In this document: piece by piece, positions 1 to 9,464 of the stretch
Layout: the number at the start of each line of letters is the position of its first letter
Numbering within the stretch: the stretch's first letter is position 1
From: Paracoccus rhizosphaerae
GTDB taxonomy: Bacteria > Pseudomonadota > Alphaproteobacteria > Rhodobacterales > Rhodobacteraceae
Direction: 5' to 3'
Length of the DNA stretch: 64,000 nucleotides
Assembly (NCBI RefSeq): GCF_026162645.1
Contig: NZ_JAOTBE010000006.1
Location: forward strand, 1 to 64,000
Program-made: the position numbers and the translations under genes
Notes under the pieces: model-generated
The model's input: the letters and a program-made list of their open reading frames with translations, nothing else
Told to the model about the DNA's origin: nothing
The model's database searches: none

Positions 1-160
1 CGATGGCGGGCCAGCCCTCATTATTGCAGCTCTGACGGCGTGCGTGGTCGTGGCGCTCCCGTGACGAACCTGACCCATAATGCTTCCTTCCATTCCTGAA
101 AAAGGATCGCACCATCAAACCATCGGATCAAACAGCTAGGGTCATGTTCCACTGGTTCAG

Positions 161-236
161 TGGTGCCGGTGAAGGGACTCGAACCCCCGACCCCATCATT
201 ACGAATGACGTGCTCTACCAGCTGAGCTACACCGGC
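161..236 (-). tRNA. tRNA-Thr (anticodon CGU)
   Basis: Read on the minus strand this is a 76-nt cloverleaf with an encoded CCA end. The acceptor stem GCCGGTG pairs with CACCGGC. The D arm reads GCTC..GAGC. The anticodon stem CGTCA/TGATG carries the loop TTCGTAA, giving anticodon CGT (decodes ACG, threonine). The T arm contains GGTTCGAGTCC. The stem includes one G-T wobble. It lies about 85 bases downstream of the hemY stop codon on the same strand and appears to be a separate unit. Confidence 0.96.
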
Positions 237-321
237 ATCATGCTGTGACCGGGCGGATAGCACCTTCCCCCGTCAGAGGAAAGAGCCCTTGGACGACTTT
301 TTTCGCCCAAGCGCCATGGGA

Positions 322-2031
322 TCAGCCTTTGCGATCGGCCGTGTCGGACGGCTCGACGTCGGGGCGCACCATCTGCGGTTCCGAGGACGGGTCCGTGGCG
401 GGCGCATCATGGTGCGGCGTGACGATCTCGGGCTCGGGGATTCCGGCGGCAGCCGGCTTCGGCGCCTCTGGCGTGGTCACGGTCGACGAGGGGTTGTCGT
501 CATAGTCAGATTCCCGCGGGACCATGCCCGGCGCGACCTTCGGCGTCGAGGAAACGCGGATCGGCGCCGCGGCCTCCGGTTCGGCCGGCCCCGGCGGATG
601 CGGCTGCACCGGATGGCTGAGGTCGGGGGCCTCGGCCTCGTTCCGCGGGCTGCCGACCAGCAGCGGCAGCATCTCGGCCCCGGTCGAGGTGGTCGAGGCG
701 GCGCCAAGGCCACCCTCCGGCTCTCTCCAGGTCAGGGTGTCGAAGCCGCCGCAGTGGTCGCAGACCGGCGCCCAGTGTCCCATGACGTTATGGCACTTGT
801 CGCAGACCCATTGCGGGCCGCGCGACGCCGTCAGCGCCCTGGTCAGCCAGCCGCGAACCACGCTGTCGTCGGCGCCCTCACCCCGCTCGATGGCAGCCAT
901 GATCGACAGCGTGCGGGTCGTCGGGTGCTTCTCGGCCAGATCGCCCAGAGCGCGGCGGGCGCCGGGAAAGTCCTCGGCCGCCAGAAGCAGCTCGGCCTTC
1001 AGCAGGCGGCTTTCCTCGTGATCGCGGTTCTTGCCGATCAGCCGGTCGAAGCGCTGCAGCCGGGCCGAGGGCGTCTCATCGGGGACGATCTCGGCGTAGG
1101 CGGCGGCGACGTCGGGATGCGGCCGCACCGACCAGGTCTTTCCCAAGATGCGCGAGGCATTGCGGAAGTCCTTCTGCGCGACATAGCTGCGCGCGGCCAG
1201 CACCGCCGCCGGGATCAGGTCCGGCGACGCCTTGGCGGCCGAGATCGCCGCCTCGCGCGCGCTGATCGAGTTGCCGTGCGCCAGAACGTCGCTGGCTTCC
1301 TGCAGGGCCAGGACGGCATCGCGGCGCAGCGCGACGTCCTTGGGCAGATCGCCTTGGCTGCGCTTGTCCTTCAGGGTCTGCCGGGCGCCCTTCCAGTCAT
1401 GCTCGCGGGTCTGCAGCTCCAGCAGGGTGTCCTGCAGTTCCTTGTGGCGCGGCTTCAGCGCATAGGCCTTCTGCGCCAGCAGCAGCGCCTTGTGCGTGTC
1501 GCCCTCGGCCAGCTTCTGGCGCATCAGGCCGCGGATGCCGACGAAGCGGGTGCGGTCATCCTCCAGAAGCTCTTTATAGACGGCCACGGCGCGCTGCGAA
1601 TCCCCTGCGGTCTCGGCGGCCTGCGCGGCCAACAGGTTGGTCAGGTGCGGCCGGTTCAGGTATTTCGCGGCCTTGTTAGCCTTGTCCTGCGCCAGCTTCC
1701 CTTCGCCCGAGGCGACGGCCAACATCCCGTCGGCGAAGGCGGCATAGCCCTTGCGTTCGCGCGAGCGGGCGAAGTGGCGGTTGATCGCCGTTTCATCGCC
1801 CGCCAGGAAACGCAGGAAGGCGATCAGCAGGCCCAGCAGCTTGAAGACGATCCAGGCCGCGACCATCAGGACCAGAAGCGCCAGAAGCGCCTTGACCGGG
1901 GTCAGCGCGAATTCGGTCCCACCATATTCGATCCTCAGCATCTGCCCGGTTTCGGAGAGATAGACCGCGCCTAGGGCCAAAAGCAGGACGACCGCAAAGA
2001 AGAGCAGGATTTTCAGCAGGGAAAGCAGCAT
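322..2031 (-). CDS. hemY: HemY-like TPR membrane protein
   Basis: 569 aa. Two hydrophobic segments (about residues 3-26 and 44-72) anchor the protein, and a long helical TPR-like region follows, the arrangement of the HemY N-terminal family linked to late haem synthesis. Despite the name it is not the FAD protoporphyrinogen oxidase HemY. Near residues 407-427 a CDKC...CDHC pair forms a small zinc-ribbon-like knuckle, as in LapB-like TPR proteins. The last ~130 residues are Pro/Ala/Glu-rich and probably disordered. The start has a GAGGAG Shine-Dalgarno that spans the end of the upstream mitofilin-like gene, and hemD lies further upstream, so hemD, Mic60-like and hemY read as one transcription unit. 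The biochemical role is inferred from family and linkage. Confidence 0.88.
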   Translation of the reverse strand: MLLSLLKILLFFAVVLLLALGAVYLSETGQMLRIEYGGTEFALTPVKALLALLVLMVAAWIVFKLLGLLIAFLRFLAGDETAINRHFARSRERKGYAAFADGMLAVASGEGKLAQDKANKAAKYLNRPHLTNLLAAQAAETAGDSQRAVAVYKELLEDDRTRFVGIRGLMRQKLAEGDTHKALLLAQKAYALKPRHKELQDTLLELQTREHDWKGARQTLKDKRSQGDLPKDVALRRDAVLALQEASDVLAHGNSISAREAAISAAKASPDLIPAAVLAARSYVAQKDFRNASRILGKTWSVRPHPDVAAAYAEIVPDETPSARLQRFDRLIGKNRDHEESRLLKAELLLAAEDFPGARRALGDLAEKHPTTRTLSIMAAIERGEGADDSVVRGWLTRALTASRGPQWVCDKCHNVMGHWAPVCDHCGGFDTLTWREPEGGLGAASTTSTGAEMLPLLVGSPRNEAEAPDLSHPVQPHPPGPAEPEAAAPIRVSSTPKVAPGMVPRESDYDDNPSSTVTTPEAPKPAAAGIPEPEIVTPHHDAPATDPSSEPQMVRPDVEPSDTADRKG

Positions 2032-2041
2032 CCGACGCTCC

Positions 2042-3316
2042 TCAGTTCGTGGACGAGGACAGGTCGGTCAGCGCCGCCTGTGCCTGGCTGTGGGCATTGG
2101 CGCGGTCCAGCCACTGGGCCATGGCCGAGGCGGAGCGCGCGGATTCGGGCAGGGCCTGAAGCTCGGCCAGGGCGGCGTCGATGCGGCCGGCCTCGACCTC
2201 GGCATCGGCGCGCGACAGGATGGCGTCGACATCGTCGCCTTCGCGCGGCGCGACCGAGCGGGCGCCGGTCTGGGCGCGCAGGAAGTTCGTCAGGACGTTG
2301 CCTTCGCCGGCAGCCGCGCTGTCGCGCAGGCTGGCGCGCAGCGCACCACGCGCCGCTTCGGGAAATTCAGCCTGCAGCGACGTCAGGCTGGGCACCTCGG
2401 TCGTCAGCGCCTCGGGCGTTTGAAGCCCGGCGCCTTCCAAGGTCTGGCGGGCCTGCTCTGGGGTCACGCCCTCATCCAGCGCCGCCTGCAGGCTGGAAAT
2501 GGCGGCCACGGCCTCGGCTCGGCGGGTGCTTTCCTCGGCCGCCTGCTGAAGCTCTTGCGCCGCGGAGCGGGCGGATTCCAGCTGCGCCTGCGCATCGGCG
2601 GCCGCAGATTCGATCTGCTGCTGCAGCGACTGCGCCGCGTCGGGGTCGAAGGCCGGGCGGGCCGCCAGTTCCTCGATCCGGGCCTGCTGATCTTCGATCC
2701 GCTGCTGCAGGGCCTGCAGCTGTTCGGCACTGTCGTCTTCGGGCGCCTGTTCCAGCGCGGCGACACGCTCGGCCAGGTCGGACTGGACGTCACCCGCAGG
2801 CATCGCCTCGGCTGCGGCGCGGCGGCCGGCCTCTTCGGCGGCGGCGATCAGGGCGTCCTGGTCAGTCGCCTCGGCTGCTGGCTGCCAATCGGCCGGAAGA
2901 TGCGGCAGCGCATAGATCGCGGCCGCGGCGCCAAGGCCTGCCGCGACGGCACCGCCCAGGAACATCGGCCAGAAGCCGCCCCGGCGGCGCCCGCCGTCAT
3001 GCGCTGGCCGGGTCGCGTCGGTCCGCGATGGCTCCTGCGGCCTGGCGTCCGGCTGTGCATCATGGCCGCTGTCGGCAGATGTCGCGGGCTTCGCCCCGGC
3101 CGCGGGACGGCCCGAGGCCGCATCGCCGACAAGCGTCGAGCCGATAGGCTCGACCTTGCCCGGCTGACCGGCCTGTGCGGGCTTGCCTTCGCCCACGGGG
3201 GTCGACTCGATCACGCCGGGATACGCCGGCACCCGGCGGATGTCGTTGTCCTGACCCGCGCCGGCAGCGGGCTGGGCCGTCTTGTCGCTGGCCTTAGTCT
3301 TGTCTGGTTTCTTCAC
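2042..3316 (-). CDS. Mitofilin/Mic60-like inner-membrane protein
   Basis: About 424 aa from the GTG chosen here; an in-frame ATG 45 bases further upstream would add 15 residues. The N-terminal ~110 residues are low-complexity and charged, followed by one membrane segment (about residues 112-132, Gly/Ala-rich) and a long Gln/Ala/Glu coiled coil. The C-terminal helical part ends in a Ser/Ala-rich segment. This is the layout of alphaproteobacterial relatives of mitochondrial Mic60, which are typically encoded between hemD and hemY as here and are linked to intracytoplasmic membrane shaping. GTG was preferred because GGGGAC precedes it and the resulting VKKPDKT-like start is more natural. The family call rests on architecture and neighbourhood. 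Confidence 0.8.
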   Translation of the reverse strand: MKKPDKTKASDKTAQPAAGAGQDNDIRRVPAYPGVIESTPVGEGKPAQAGQPGKVEPIGSTLVGDAASGRPAAGAKPATSADSGHDAQPDARPQEPSRTDATRPAHDGGRRRGGFWPMFLGGAVAAGLGAAAAIYALPHLPADWQPAAEATDQDALIAAAEEAGRRAAAEAMPAGDVQSDLAERVAALEQAPEDDSAEQLQALQQRIEDQQARIEELAARPAFDPDAAQSLQQQIESAAADAQAQLESARSAAQELQQAAEESTRRAEAVAAISSLQAALDEGVTPEQARQTLEGAGLQTPEALTTEVPSLTSLQAEFPEAARGALRASLRDSAAAGEGNVLTNFLRAQTGARSVAPREGDDVDAILSRADAEVEAGRIDAALAELQALPESARSASAMAQWLDRANAHSQAQAALTDLSSSTN

Positions 3317-3438
3317 GTGCCTGTCCCCGTCTCGGTGCCACTTCGGCCGCCATGCGCACATCGCGGCCGTCCCGGCGTCCGCTGCAGCCTAATCAGCCAA
3401 GCTTGAACGCTCAACCCGCCGTGTTCAGCTTTGTTCCG

Positions 3439-4089
3439 TCAAAGCAACCCGGTAATGGCCGCCCTCATGCCTTCGGCAGAGGGCGCCAGCGCCACGATGC
3501 ACCGGTCGGAGGGCTGGTCGAAGGCCCGTGCCGCGGCAGCGCTGATCGCGGCCAGCCACAGGGGCGCGCGGGCGCCTGATGCCTGCGCCGACAGCAATTG
3601 CGCGGAACGGGGCGAGAACACGGGCAGGATCACGGGGGTTTCCCTGGCCAGCAACCGCTGCGCGGTCCGGCTCAGCGGCTGCGGCGCCTGGTCATAGACG
3701 ACCATCCCCGGCACCGGCAGCACCTTCGCCAGGTGCCGCCCATGCGGATGGATCAGCGGCACCCGGGCTGCGGCAATCAGCGGCAGTAGGCTGTCGGCCG
3801 TCCCGCCCCCCGCAGTGACGGCAAAGCCTGCCGCCTGCGCGACGCCGGCCGTGTGCCCGCCGACGCAGATCGCGGGCCGGCCCCGCCCCGCCCCCGCCGA
3901 GGCCACGGCATGGGCCGAGGTGAAGACCAGCCCCGGCGCGTCCCGCAGCCGCGCCGCGTCGTGCTCCACCGGCAGGATCGCCAGGATCGGAGAGATCACG
4001 CACCGCCATCCCGGCATCGAGGCGGCGAAGCGTTCGGCATCGGCCTGCGGTCGGGTCAGAAGAAGCGGGGGGCGGTCGTCCGCCGGCAT
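3439..4089 (-). CDS. hemD: Uroporphyrinogen-III synthase
   Basis: 216 aa, slightly short of the usual ~240-250. HemD closes and isomerises hydroxymethylbilane to uroporphyrinogen III, the cyclisation step of tetrapyrrole synthesis, in the cytosol. Visible family features are the N-terminal [13 protein letters not shown] strand-helix, [10 protein letters not shown] near residue 55, and [10 protein letters not shown] in the second domain. HemD sequences diverge strongly, so the call also leans on linkage to hemY. It is divergent from tsaD with 65 bases between the two starts, so the two promoters share that gap. About 120 bases separate its stop from the mitofilin-like gene. Confidence 0.85.
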   Translation of the reverse strand: MPADDRPPLLLTRPQADAERFAASMPGWRCVISPILAILPVEHDAARLRDAPGLVFTSAHAVASAGAGRGRPAICVGGHTAGVAQAAGFAVTAGGGTADSLLPLIAAARVPLIHPHGRHLAKVLPVPGMVVYDQAPQPLSRTAQRLLARETPVILPVFSPRSAQLLSAQASGARAPLWLAAISAAAARAFDQPSDRCIVALAPSAEGMRAAITGLL

Positions 4090-4154
4090 TGGCTTATCCT
4101 CGCTCGGGTGCTAGGCCCACAGGCGTAAGCGCCACCTTCCGCCGGGGCAAGGGT

Positions 4155-5222
4155 ATGACCGACACGATCTTCCTGGGCATCGAGAGCAGCTGCGACGACA
4201 CCGCGGCGGCGATCGTGACCGGCGACCGGCGCATCCTGTCGAACGTGGTCAGCAGCCAGACCGACCTGCACGCCGACTTCGGCGGAGTTGTCCCTGAGAT
4301 TGCCGCCCGCGCCCATGCCGAACGGCTGGACCTGGCCGTGGAGCAGGCACTGGAGGAAGCCGGGCTGTCCCTTCGCGCGCTGTCGGGCATTGCCGTCACG
4401 GCAGGGCCGGGGCTGATCGGCGGCGTCCTGTCGGGCGTCATGTGCGCCAAGGGGATCGCGGCGGGCACCGGGCTGCCGCTGGTGGGGGTGAACCATCTTG
4501 CCGGCCACGCCCTGACGCCGCGGCTGACGGACGGGATCGAATTCCCCTATGTCATGCTGCTGGTCTCGGGCGGGCATTGCCAGTTCCTGCGCGTGGACGG
4601 GCCAGACGATTTCACCCGCCTTGGCGGCACCATCGACGACGCGCCCGGAGAGGCCTTCGACAAGATCGCCAAGCTTCTGGCCCTGCCGCAGCCTGGCGGC
4701 CCCTCGGTCGAGGCCGAGGCGCAGGCCGGCGACCCCGACCGCCTGCCCCTGCCACGCCCGCTGCTGGACCGGCCGGGCTGCGACATGTCGTTCTCGGGGC
4801 TCAAGACCGCGGCCCTGCGCCAGCGCGACCAGCTGATCGCGGCGCAGGGCGGGTTGCGGACGCAGGACCGCCGCGACCTTTGCGCCGCCTTCCAGACCGC
4901 CGTGGCCGAGGTGCTTGCCGAAAAAGCCCGCCGCGCGCTGGCCGCCAGCCCCGCCCCGATCCTCGCCGTGGCCGGCGGCGTCGCCGCGAACCGCCAGATC
5001 CGCACCGAGCTCGAGGCCGTCGCCACCGCCGCAGGCGCGCGCTTCCTGGCCCCGCCCCTGCGCCTTTGCACCGACAATGGCGCAATGATCGCATGGGCCG
5101 GGATCGAGCGGTTCCGCATGGGCCACCGCGACGGGCTGGACCTGGCGGCGCGCCCGCGATGGCCCTTGGACCGGCGGGCGGCGCCAATGCTGGGCAGCGG
5201 CAAGAAGGGGGCCAAGGCATGA
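4155..5222 (+). CDS. tsaD: tRNA N6-threonylcarbamoyladenosine transferase TsaD
   Basis: 355 aa. TsaD transfers the threonylcarbamoyl group to A37 of ANN-decoding tRNAs, working with TsaB (also in this window at 13.2 kb), TsaE and TsaC. The ASKHA fold is evident: [12 protein letters not shown] at residues 8-19, the metal-binding NHLAGH with H114 and H118, the phosphate loop [15 protein letters not shown], and CTDNGAM with D307. The ATG at 4155 was chosen because it begins the conserved [10 protein letters not shown] and has a G-rich site just before it; an upstream in-frame ATG adds unconserved residues. The stop overlaps the gpsA start (ATGA), indicating translational coupling. Confidence 0.96.
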   Translation: MTDTIFLGIESSCDDTAAAIVTGDRRILSNVVSSQTDLHADFGGVVPEIAARAHAERLDLAVEQALEEAGLSLRALSGIAVTAGPGLIGGVLSGVMCAKGIAAGTGLPLVGVNHLAGHALTPRLTDGIEFPYVMLLVSGGHCQFLRVDGPDDFTRLGGTIDDAPGEAFDKIAKLLALPQPGGPSVEAEAQAGDPDRLPLPRPLLDRPGCDMSFSGLKTAALRQRDQLIAAQGGLRTQDRRDLCAAFQTAVAEVLAEKARRALAASPAPILAVAGGVAANRQIRTELEAVATAAGARFLAPPLRLCTDNGAMIAWAGIERFRMGHRDGLDLAARPRWPLDRRAAPMLGSGKKGAKA

Positions 5223-6157
5223 TATCCATTCTGGGCGCAGGCGCCTTCGGCACGGCGCTGGCTGTGGCGCTGGCCGCCAAGGGTCCGGTCACACTGTGGG
5301 GGCGCCGCATCGACTGGCAGGGGGAAAACCCGCGCCTGCCGGGCGTGGCGCTGCCCGATGCCATCACGGTCACCGACGACCTGAATGCGGCGTTGAAGGC
5401 CGGGACGATCCTTCTGGCGCTGCCCGCGCAGAAGCTGGGGGCGTTTCTGGACGACCATGCGGCCCGGCTGGACGGCAAATGCCAGGTCAGCACCGCGAAG
5501 GGAATCGACCTGCAGCGCCTAACCGGCCCCTCGACCCTGATCGCCCGGGCCTGCCCGCGCGCCACCGTGGCGGTGCTGACCGGCCCGTCCTTTGCCGCCG
5601 ACATCGCCCGCGGCCTGCCGACCGCGCTGACGCTGGCCTGCGCCGAAGCGTCTGCGGCCGAGGCGCTGCAGCAGCGGCTGTCGGCGCCGGTCCTCCGGCT
5701 TTACCGCACGACTGACGTGCAGGGCGCCGAACTGGGCGGGGCACTGAAGAACGTCGTCGCCATTGCCGCCGGCACGGTGATCGGCGCGGGCCTCGGCGAC
5801 AGCGCCCGCGCGGCCATCATCACCCGCGGCTTTGCCGAGATGACGCGGCTGGCCGCCCATCTGGGCGCGCGGCCGGAAACGCTGACCGGGCTCTCTGGCC
5901 TTGGCGACCTGACGCTGACCTGCACCTCGGACCAGTCGCGGAACTTTCGCTTCGGCGCGGCACTCGGCGCGGGCCGACCCTTCGACACCGCGACTACGGT
6001 CGAGGGCGCGGCGACGGCGCGGGCGCTGGTGCGGCTAGCGGCGCGGGACGGGCTGGACCTGCCCATCGCCGCCATGGTCGCCCGCCTTGCCGAAGGCGAG
6101 GTTTCGGTGGAAAAGGCCATGGACCATCTGCTCAGACGCCCCTTGAAGGAGGAATGA
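5219..6157 (+). CDS. gpsA: NAD(P)-dependent glycerol-3-phosphate dehydrogenase
   Basis: 312 aa. It reduces dihydroxyacetone phosphate to sn-glycerol-3-phosphate, the backbone for phospholipids. The N-terminal Rossmann motif [10 protein letters not shown] is at residues 6-15. LTGPSFA (120-126), the catalytic-lysine segment [13 protein letters not shown] (K177) and [13 protein letters not shown] are all present and in order. The ATG overlaps the tsaD stop by 4 bases, and the gene's own stop overlaps the next ATG in the same way. The reading frame is open well upstream of the start inside tsaD, but only the part from 5219 is conserved. Confidence 0.96.
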   Translation: MISILGAGAFGTALAVALAAKGPVTLWGRRIDWQGENPRLPGVALPDAITVTDDLNAALKAGTILLALPAQKLGAFLDDHAARLDGKCQVSTAKGIDLQRLTGPSTLIARACPRATVAVLTGPSFAADIARGLPTALTLACAEASAAEALQQRLSAPVLRLYRTTDVQGAELGGALKNVVAIAAGTVIGAGLGDSARAAIITRGFAEMTRLAAHLGARPETLTGLSGLGDLTLTCTSDQSRNFRFGAALGAGRPFDTATTVEGAATARALVRLAARDGLDLPIAAMVARLAEGEVSVEKAMDHLLRRPLKEE

Positions 6158-6429
6158 TGCCCCTGTTCGCCGTGATCTGTCGGGACAAGCCCGGCGCGCT
6201 GCAAATCCGCCTGGACACCCGCGACGCGCACCTGGCGCATATCCGGGACAGCGGCATTGTCTTCATGGCCGGCCCCCTCATCGAGGAGGGCGAGATGCGC
6301 GGGTCGCTGGTGATCCTCGACGCCGCCGACCTGCCCGCCGCACAGGCCTGGGCCGACGCCGACCCATATAAGGCGGCGGGGCTCTTCGCATCGACCGAGG
6401 TGGTCGAATGGAAGAAGGTGATCGGCTGA
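6154..6429 (+). CDS. YciI family protein
   Basis: 91 aa. A small ferredoxin-like alpha/beta protein of the YciI/YCII family. The middle of the protein has the family HLAHI...GPL pattern (residues 26-40), and ADADPY falls near 67-72, where members carry a His/Asp pair thought to form an active site. No reaction is established for this subgroup. It overlaps gpsA by ATGA and the EVE-domain gene by TGATG, so it is inside one operon. This placement after gpsA is common in the family Rhodobacteraceae (recalled, not searched). Confidence 0.88.
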   Translation: MMPLFAVICRDKPGALQIRLDTRDAHLAHIRDSGIVFMAGPLIEEGEMRGSLVILDAADLPAAQAWADADPYKAAGLFASTEVVEWKKVIG

Positions 6430-6845
6430 TGGCCTTTTGGCTCTTCAAGTCGGAACCCGACGTCTTCGGCTGGGACGACCTCGTGTCGCGCGGCGACAAG
6501 GGCGAGGAATGGGACGGTGTGCGCAACTATCAGGCGCGCAACATGATGCGCGCCATGAAGGTGGGCGATCTGGGCCTGTTCTACCACTCCAACATCGGCA
6601 AGGAGGCCGTCGGCATCTGCGAAGTCATCGCCGAGGCGCATCCCGACAGCACGACGGACGACCTGAAATGGGAATGCGTCGACGTCCGCGCCGTCCGCAA
6701 GCTGCCCCGCCCAGTCACCCTGGACGAGGTCAAGGCCGAGCCGCGGCTGAAGGACATGGTGCTGGGCAACAATTCGCGACTGTCGGTGCAGCCGGTTACG
6801 CCCGAGGAATGGGCGGTCATGATGGAGCTGTCGGGCGCCGAATAG
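6429..6845 (+). CDS. EVE domain protein
   Basis: 138 aa, essentially one EVE (PUA-like) domain. The N-terminal [18 protein letters not shown] and the VRNYQARNMMRAMKVGDLGLFYHSN region form the characteristic aromatic cage and nucleic-acid groove; relatives such as thymocyte nuclear protein 1 bind modified bases. There is no attached nuclease or methyltransferase, so this is the stand-alone housekeeping form rather than a restriction fusion. The ATG at 6429 overlaps the YciI stop (TGATG); a start 21 bases upstream lacks conservation. The ligand in this organism is unknown. Confidence 0.93.
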   Translation: MAFWLFKSEPDVFGWDDLVSRGDKGEEWDGVRNYQARNMMRAMKVGDLGLFYHSNIGKEAVGICEVIAEAHPDSTTDDLKWECVDVRAVRKLPRPVTLDEVKAEPRLKDMVLGNNSRLSVQPVTPEEWAVMMELSGAE

Positions 6846-6913
6846 GCGCGCCCCCTTCAAGCCGCCTGCGCCGCGCGCTACCATTTCCGCATCCCAGAAC
6901 CCCAGGAGGTCAC

Positions 6914-7159
6914 ATGAACCAGCGCCTGCACCTTGTCTTCGGCGGAGAACTGGTCGATCCGTCCAGCACCAAGTTCCGCGACACCAAGCAGATCCACATG
7001 GTGGGGATCTTCCCCGACTATGCCAGCGCCCACCAGGCCTGGAAGGCCGAGGCGCAGCGGACCGTCGACAGCGCCCATACCCGCTATTTCATCGCCCACC
7101 TGCACCGCCTGCGCGATGAGGAACGCGAGGTCAGCCCGACCGAGGAACTCGGCGGCTGA
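6914..7159 (+). CDS. DUF4170 protein
   Basis: 81 aa, soluble, no signal peptide or membrane segment. It matches the short alphaproteobacterial DUF4170 family: a beta strand with LVFGGEL, then KQIHMVGIFPDYASAHQAWK and RYFIAHLHRL. Function is unknown. AGGAGG sits at an ideal distance before the ATG at 6914. It ends exactly at the start of the KdtA-like gene (TGATG), so it is translated with the lipid A genes. Confidence 0.85.
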   Translation: MNQRLHLVFGGELVDPSSTKFRDTKQIHMVGIFPDYASAHQAWKAEAQRTVDSAHTRYFIAHLHRLRDEEREVSPTEELGG

Positions 7160-8340
7160 TGGTCGCGGCGGGCACGGGTCTTGGGCAACTGGGGCTGTGG
7201 CTGCACCTGCGCGGCCGCCGCGACGATGCCATTGACCTGCCTGCCATTCCCGCGGGTCCGGGTCCGGCGCTGGTGATGCACGTCTCGGGCGATGCCGCGC
7301 GGGCCTGTCCGCAGATCCTGCGTCGCCTGACACGAACCTGCCCGAACCTGCGCCTCGTCCGGCTTGACGCCTCCGGCGCCGATCCGGCGCAGGACAGCGC
7401 CCTTGCCGCGCAGCTTCTGGATCGCGCCAGGCCCGGTGCCCTGCTGCTGCTGGGCGATGTCCTGCCGGCGGCGCTGATCGCGGCTGCCGCCACCCGCCGC
7501 ATCCCGATGGTCCTGGTCGAGATGCGGCTGTCCGAGGCGGACCTCGGCTGGAACCTGCGCGCCGGCATGCGCCGCCAGCTTCTGTCGCAGATCGGGTCGA
7601 TCATGCTGCCAGACACGGCCAGCCTGCGCATCGCGCGCCAGATGGGCCTCGATGCCGGCCGCATCGCCATGACCGGCCCCGTGTCAGAGATCCGCCAGCC
7701 GCTGTCTTGCTCGGAGACCGAGCGCGTGTCGATGGCCCAGCAGATGAACGGCCGCCACGCCTGGTTCGCCGCCTGCGTGCCCCCGTCGGAGGAGGCGGCG
7801 GTGCTGGCCGCGCACCAGGCCGCCCTGCGCCGATCGCACCGGGCGCTGCTGATCATCGCCCCCGCCGACGCCGACCGCACCGACGCGCTGGCCCGCGACA
7901 TCGAGGCCGAGGGCCTGTCCGTCGCCCGCCGCGCCGAGGATGACGACCTGGGCGACGAGGTGCAGGTGCTGGTCACCGACGGCCCGACCGAGCTGGGGCT
8001 GTGGTATCGGCTGGCCCCGGTCAGCTTCATGGGCGGCACGCTGTCGGGCCAGGCGGCCGCGATGCGCCATCCGTTCGAGCCTGCGGCCCTCGGCTCGGCC
8101 ATCGTGCATGGTCCCGAACCCGGTCCCTACCGCACCGAATGGCACCATCTGGCCGGCGCCCAGGCCCTGCGGCAGGTGCGCACGCCCGAGGATCTGGCGC
8201 AGGCCGTCACCGACCTGACCCAGCCCGAACTGATCGCCACGCTGGCCAGCAACGCCTGGACGGTCAGCACCGGCGGCGCGGATGTCGCGCTGCGGATCGC
8301 CGACCGGGTCACCGCCGCGCTGGATGCGACCCCCGCATGA
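7159..8340 (+). CDS. KdtA/WaaA-like Kdo transferase, divergent
   Basis: 393 aa. The protein resembles glycosyltransferases that add 3-deoxy-D-manno-octulosonic acid to lipid A precursor, and its position directly before lpxK fits. The C-terminal donor-binding motif is recognisable as FMGGTL...HPFEPAALG (residues 290-312). The N-terminal half is divergent: it lacks the usual membrane anchor, and where WaaA has a SVGE catalytic glutamate this protein reads HVSGD, with Asp at 45. It may be an active variant with Asp or a second, non-catalytic or differently acting paralogue. The ATG overlaps the DUF4170 stop, and the stop overlaps the lpxK ATG. Confidence 0.78.
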   Translation: MVAAGTGLGQLGLWLHLRGRRDDAIDLPAIPAGPGPALVMHVSGDAARACPQILRRLTRTCPNLRLVRLDASGADPAQDSALAAQLLDRARPGALLLLGDVLPAALIAAAATRRIPMVLVEMRLSEADLGWNLRAGMRRQLLSQIGSIMLPDTASLRIARQMGLDAGRIAMTGPVSEIRQPLSCSETERVSMAQQMNGRHAWFAACVPPSEEAAVLAAHQAALRRSHRALLIIAPADADRTDALARDIEAEGLSVARRAEDDDLGDEVQVLVTDGPTELGLWYRLAPVSFMGGTLSGQAAAMRHPFEPAALGSAIVHGPEPGPYRTEWHHLAGAQALRQVRTPEDLAQAVTDLTQPELIATLASNAWTVSTGGADVALRIADRVTAALDATPA

Positions 8341-9326
8341 AACGCGCCCCCGCCTTCTGGTTCCTGCGCCCACCCACGGTCCGGGCACGGCTGCTGGCGC
8401 CCCTGGGCGCGGCCTATGCCCGTGCGACAGCCCGGAGGCTGGCGCGGGGTGCATGCGCACAGGTCGGCGTTCCGGTGATCTGCGTGGGCAATCTGAACGC
8501 CGGGGGGACCGGCAAGACGCCCACGGTGATCCACCTGCAGATGATGCTGGCTGCGCGGGGCGTCGCGGCGCATGTCGTGTCGCGCGGCTATGGCGGCAGC
8601 GCGACGGGGCCGCTCAGGGTTGACGAACGCCGCCACGACGCGGCCCTGACCGGGGATGAGCCGTTGCTGATGGCCGCCTTCGGCCCGGTCTGGGTGTCGG
8701 ACGACCGCTTGGCAGGCGCCCGCGCGGCCGTCGCCGATGGAGCACAGGCGATCATCCTGGACGATGGCTTCCAGGACCCTGCGCTGGCCCATGACCTGTC
8801 GATGATCGTGGTGGACGCGGCCAAGGGGTTCGGCAACGGGCTCTGCATCCCGGCCGGCCCGTTGCGCGAACCGGTCGCCACGGGGCTGGCCCGTGCCGAC
8901 CTGCTGCTGTCGATCGGACCTGACGCGGCGCAGGCGGCATTCGTTACACCCGAGGGCGCGCCGCCGCACCTGCGCGGGCAGCTGTCACCGCTGCAGATGG
9001 GCTTCGACTGGCGCGGCCACCGGGTGCTGGCCTTTGCCGGCATCGGCCACCCCGAGAAGTTCTTCGCCACGCTGCGCGACCTTGGCGCCGAGGTCGTCAG
9101 GGCCGAGGCGCTGGACGATCACCAGCCTTTCACCACCGCCCTTTTGACCCGGCTGGAAACCGAAGGCCGCCTGCAGCGCGCCCAGCTGGTCACCACGGAA
9201 AAGGACGCGGCCCGCCTGCCGCGGCACTTCCGGCCCAAGGTGATGGCGCTGCCCGTCAGGCTGGTGCTGGCCGACGACCGGCCGCTGGCATCGGCGCTGG
9301 ACCGGCTGTTTCCGGCAGCCGTTTGA
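8337..9326 (+). CDS. lpxK: Tetraacyldisaccharide 4'-kinase
   Basis: 329 aa. LpxK phosphorylates the 4' position of the tetraacyldisaccharide lipid A intermediate at the cytoplasmic face of the inner membrane. A P-loop, NAGGTGKTP, lies at residues 54-62, and [11 protein letters not shown] supplies the DDGFQ motif typical of LpxK. An amphipathic N-terminal segment precedes the P-loop, as in characterised members. The start ATG overlaps the upstream KdtA-like stop (ATGA). The C-terminal [10 protein letters not shown] is the family's conserved end motif. Confidence 0.95.
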   Translation: MKRAPAFWFLRPPTVRARLLAPLGAAYARATARRLARGACAQVGVPVICVGNLNAGGTGKTPTVIHLQMMLAARGVAAHVVSRGYGGSATGPLRVDERRHDAALTGDEPLLMAAFGPVWVSDDRLAGARAAVADGAQAIILDDGFQDPALAHDLSMIVVDAAKGFGNGLCIPAGPLREPVATGLARADLLLSIGPDAAQAAFVTPEGAPPHLRGQLSPLQMGFDWRGHRVLAFAGIGHPEKFFATLRDLGAEVVRAEALDDHQPFTTALLTRLETEGRLQRAQLVTTEKDAARLPRHFRPKVMALPVRLVLADDRPLASALDRLFPAAV

Positions 9327-9375
9327 AATCTGCCGGAAGAACCCGATATAGGGGCGAGATTGTGAAAGGTCCGTC

Positions 9376-9459
9376 ATGTCCTCGAATGCCAAAGCCAGGC
9401 TGAGCTTCTATCTGCTGATGCTGCTGACGCTCTATGCCGCGACCGCGGGGGCGGGCTGA
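9376..9459 (+). CDS. Possible 27-aa membrane micropeptide
   Basis: A short frame starting MSSNAKARLSFY and ending in a hydrophobic stretch rich in Leu, Met and Ala. It could be a single-span micropeptide. A GAAAGG site lies about 7 bases before the ATG, and the stop is 5 bases ahead of the next ATG, so the spacing suits translation within the operon. Nothing in the sequence indicates a function, and at this length chance is a serious alternative. Confidence 0.4.
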   Translation: MSSNAKARLSFYLLMLLTLYAATAGAG

Positions 9460-9464
9460 CGCTG

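Noticed and set aside
21..263. 80-codon minus-strand frame (GVAQLVEH... type)
   Set aside because: This is the classic false translation of a tRNA gene; the tRNA-Thr at 161-236 explains it.
289..1974. 561-codon plus-strand frame
   Set aside because: Antisense mirror of hemY; Arg/Gly/Gln-rich with no motif.
6429..6845. EVE-domain protein as part of a defence island
   Set aside because: It is a lone EVE domain inside a housekeeping operon, with no nuclease or methyltransferase neighbours.
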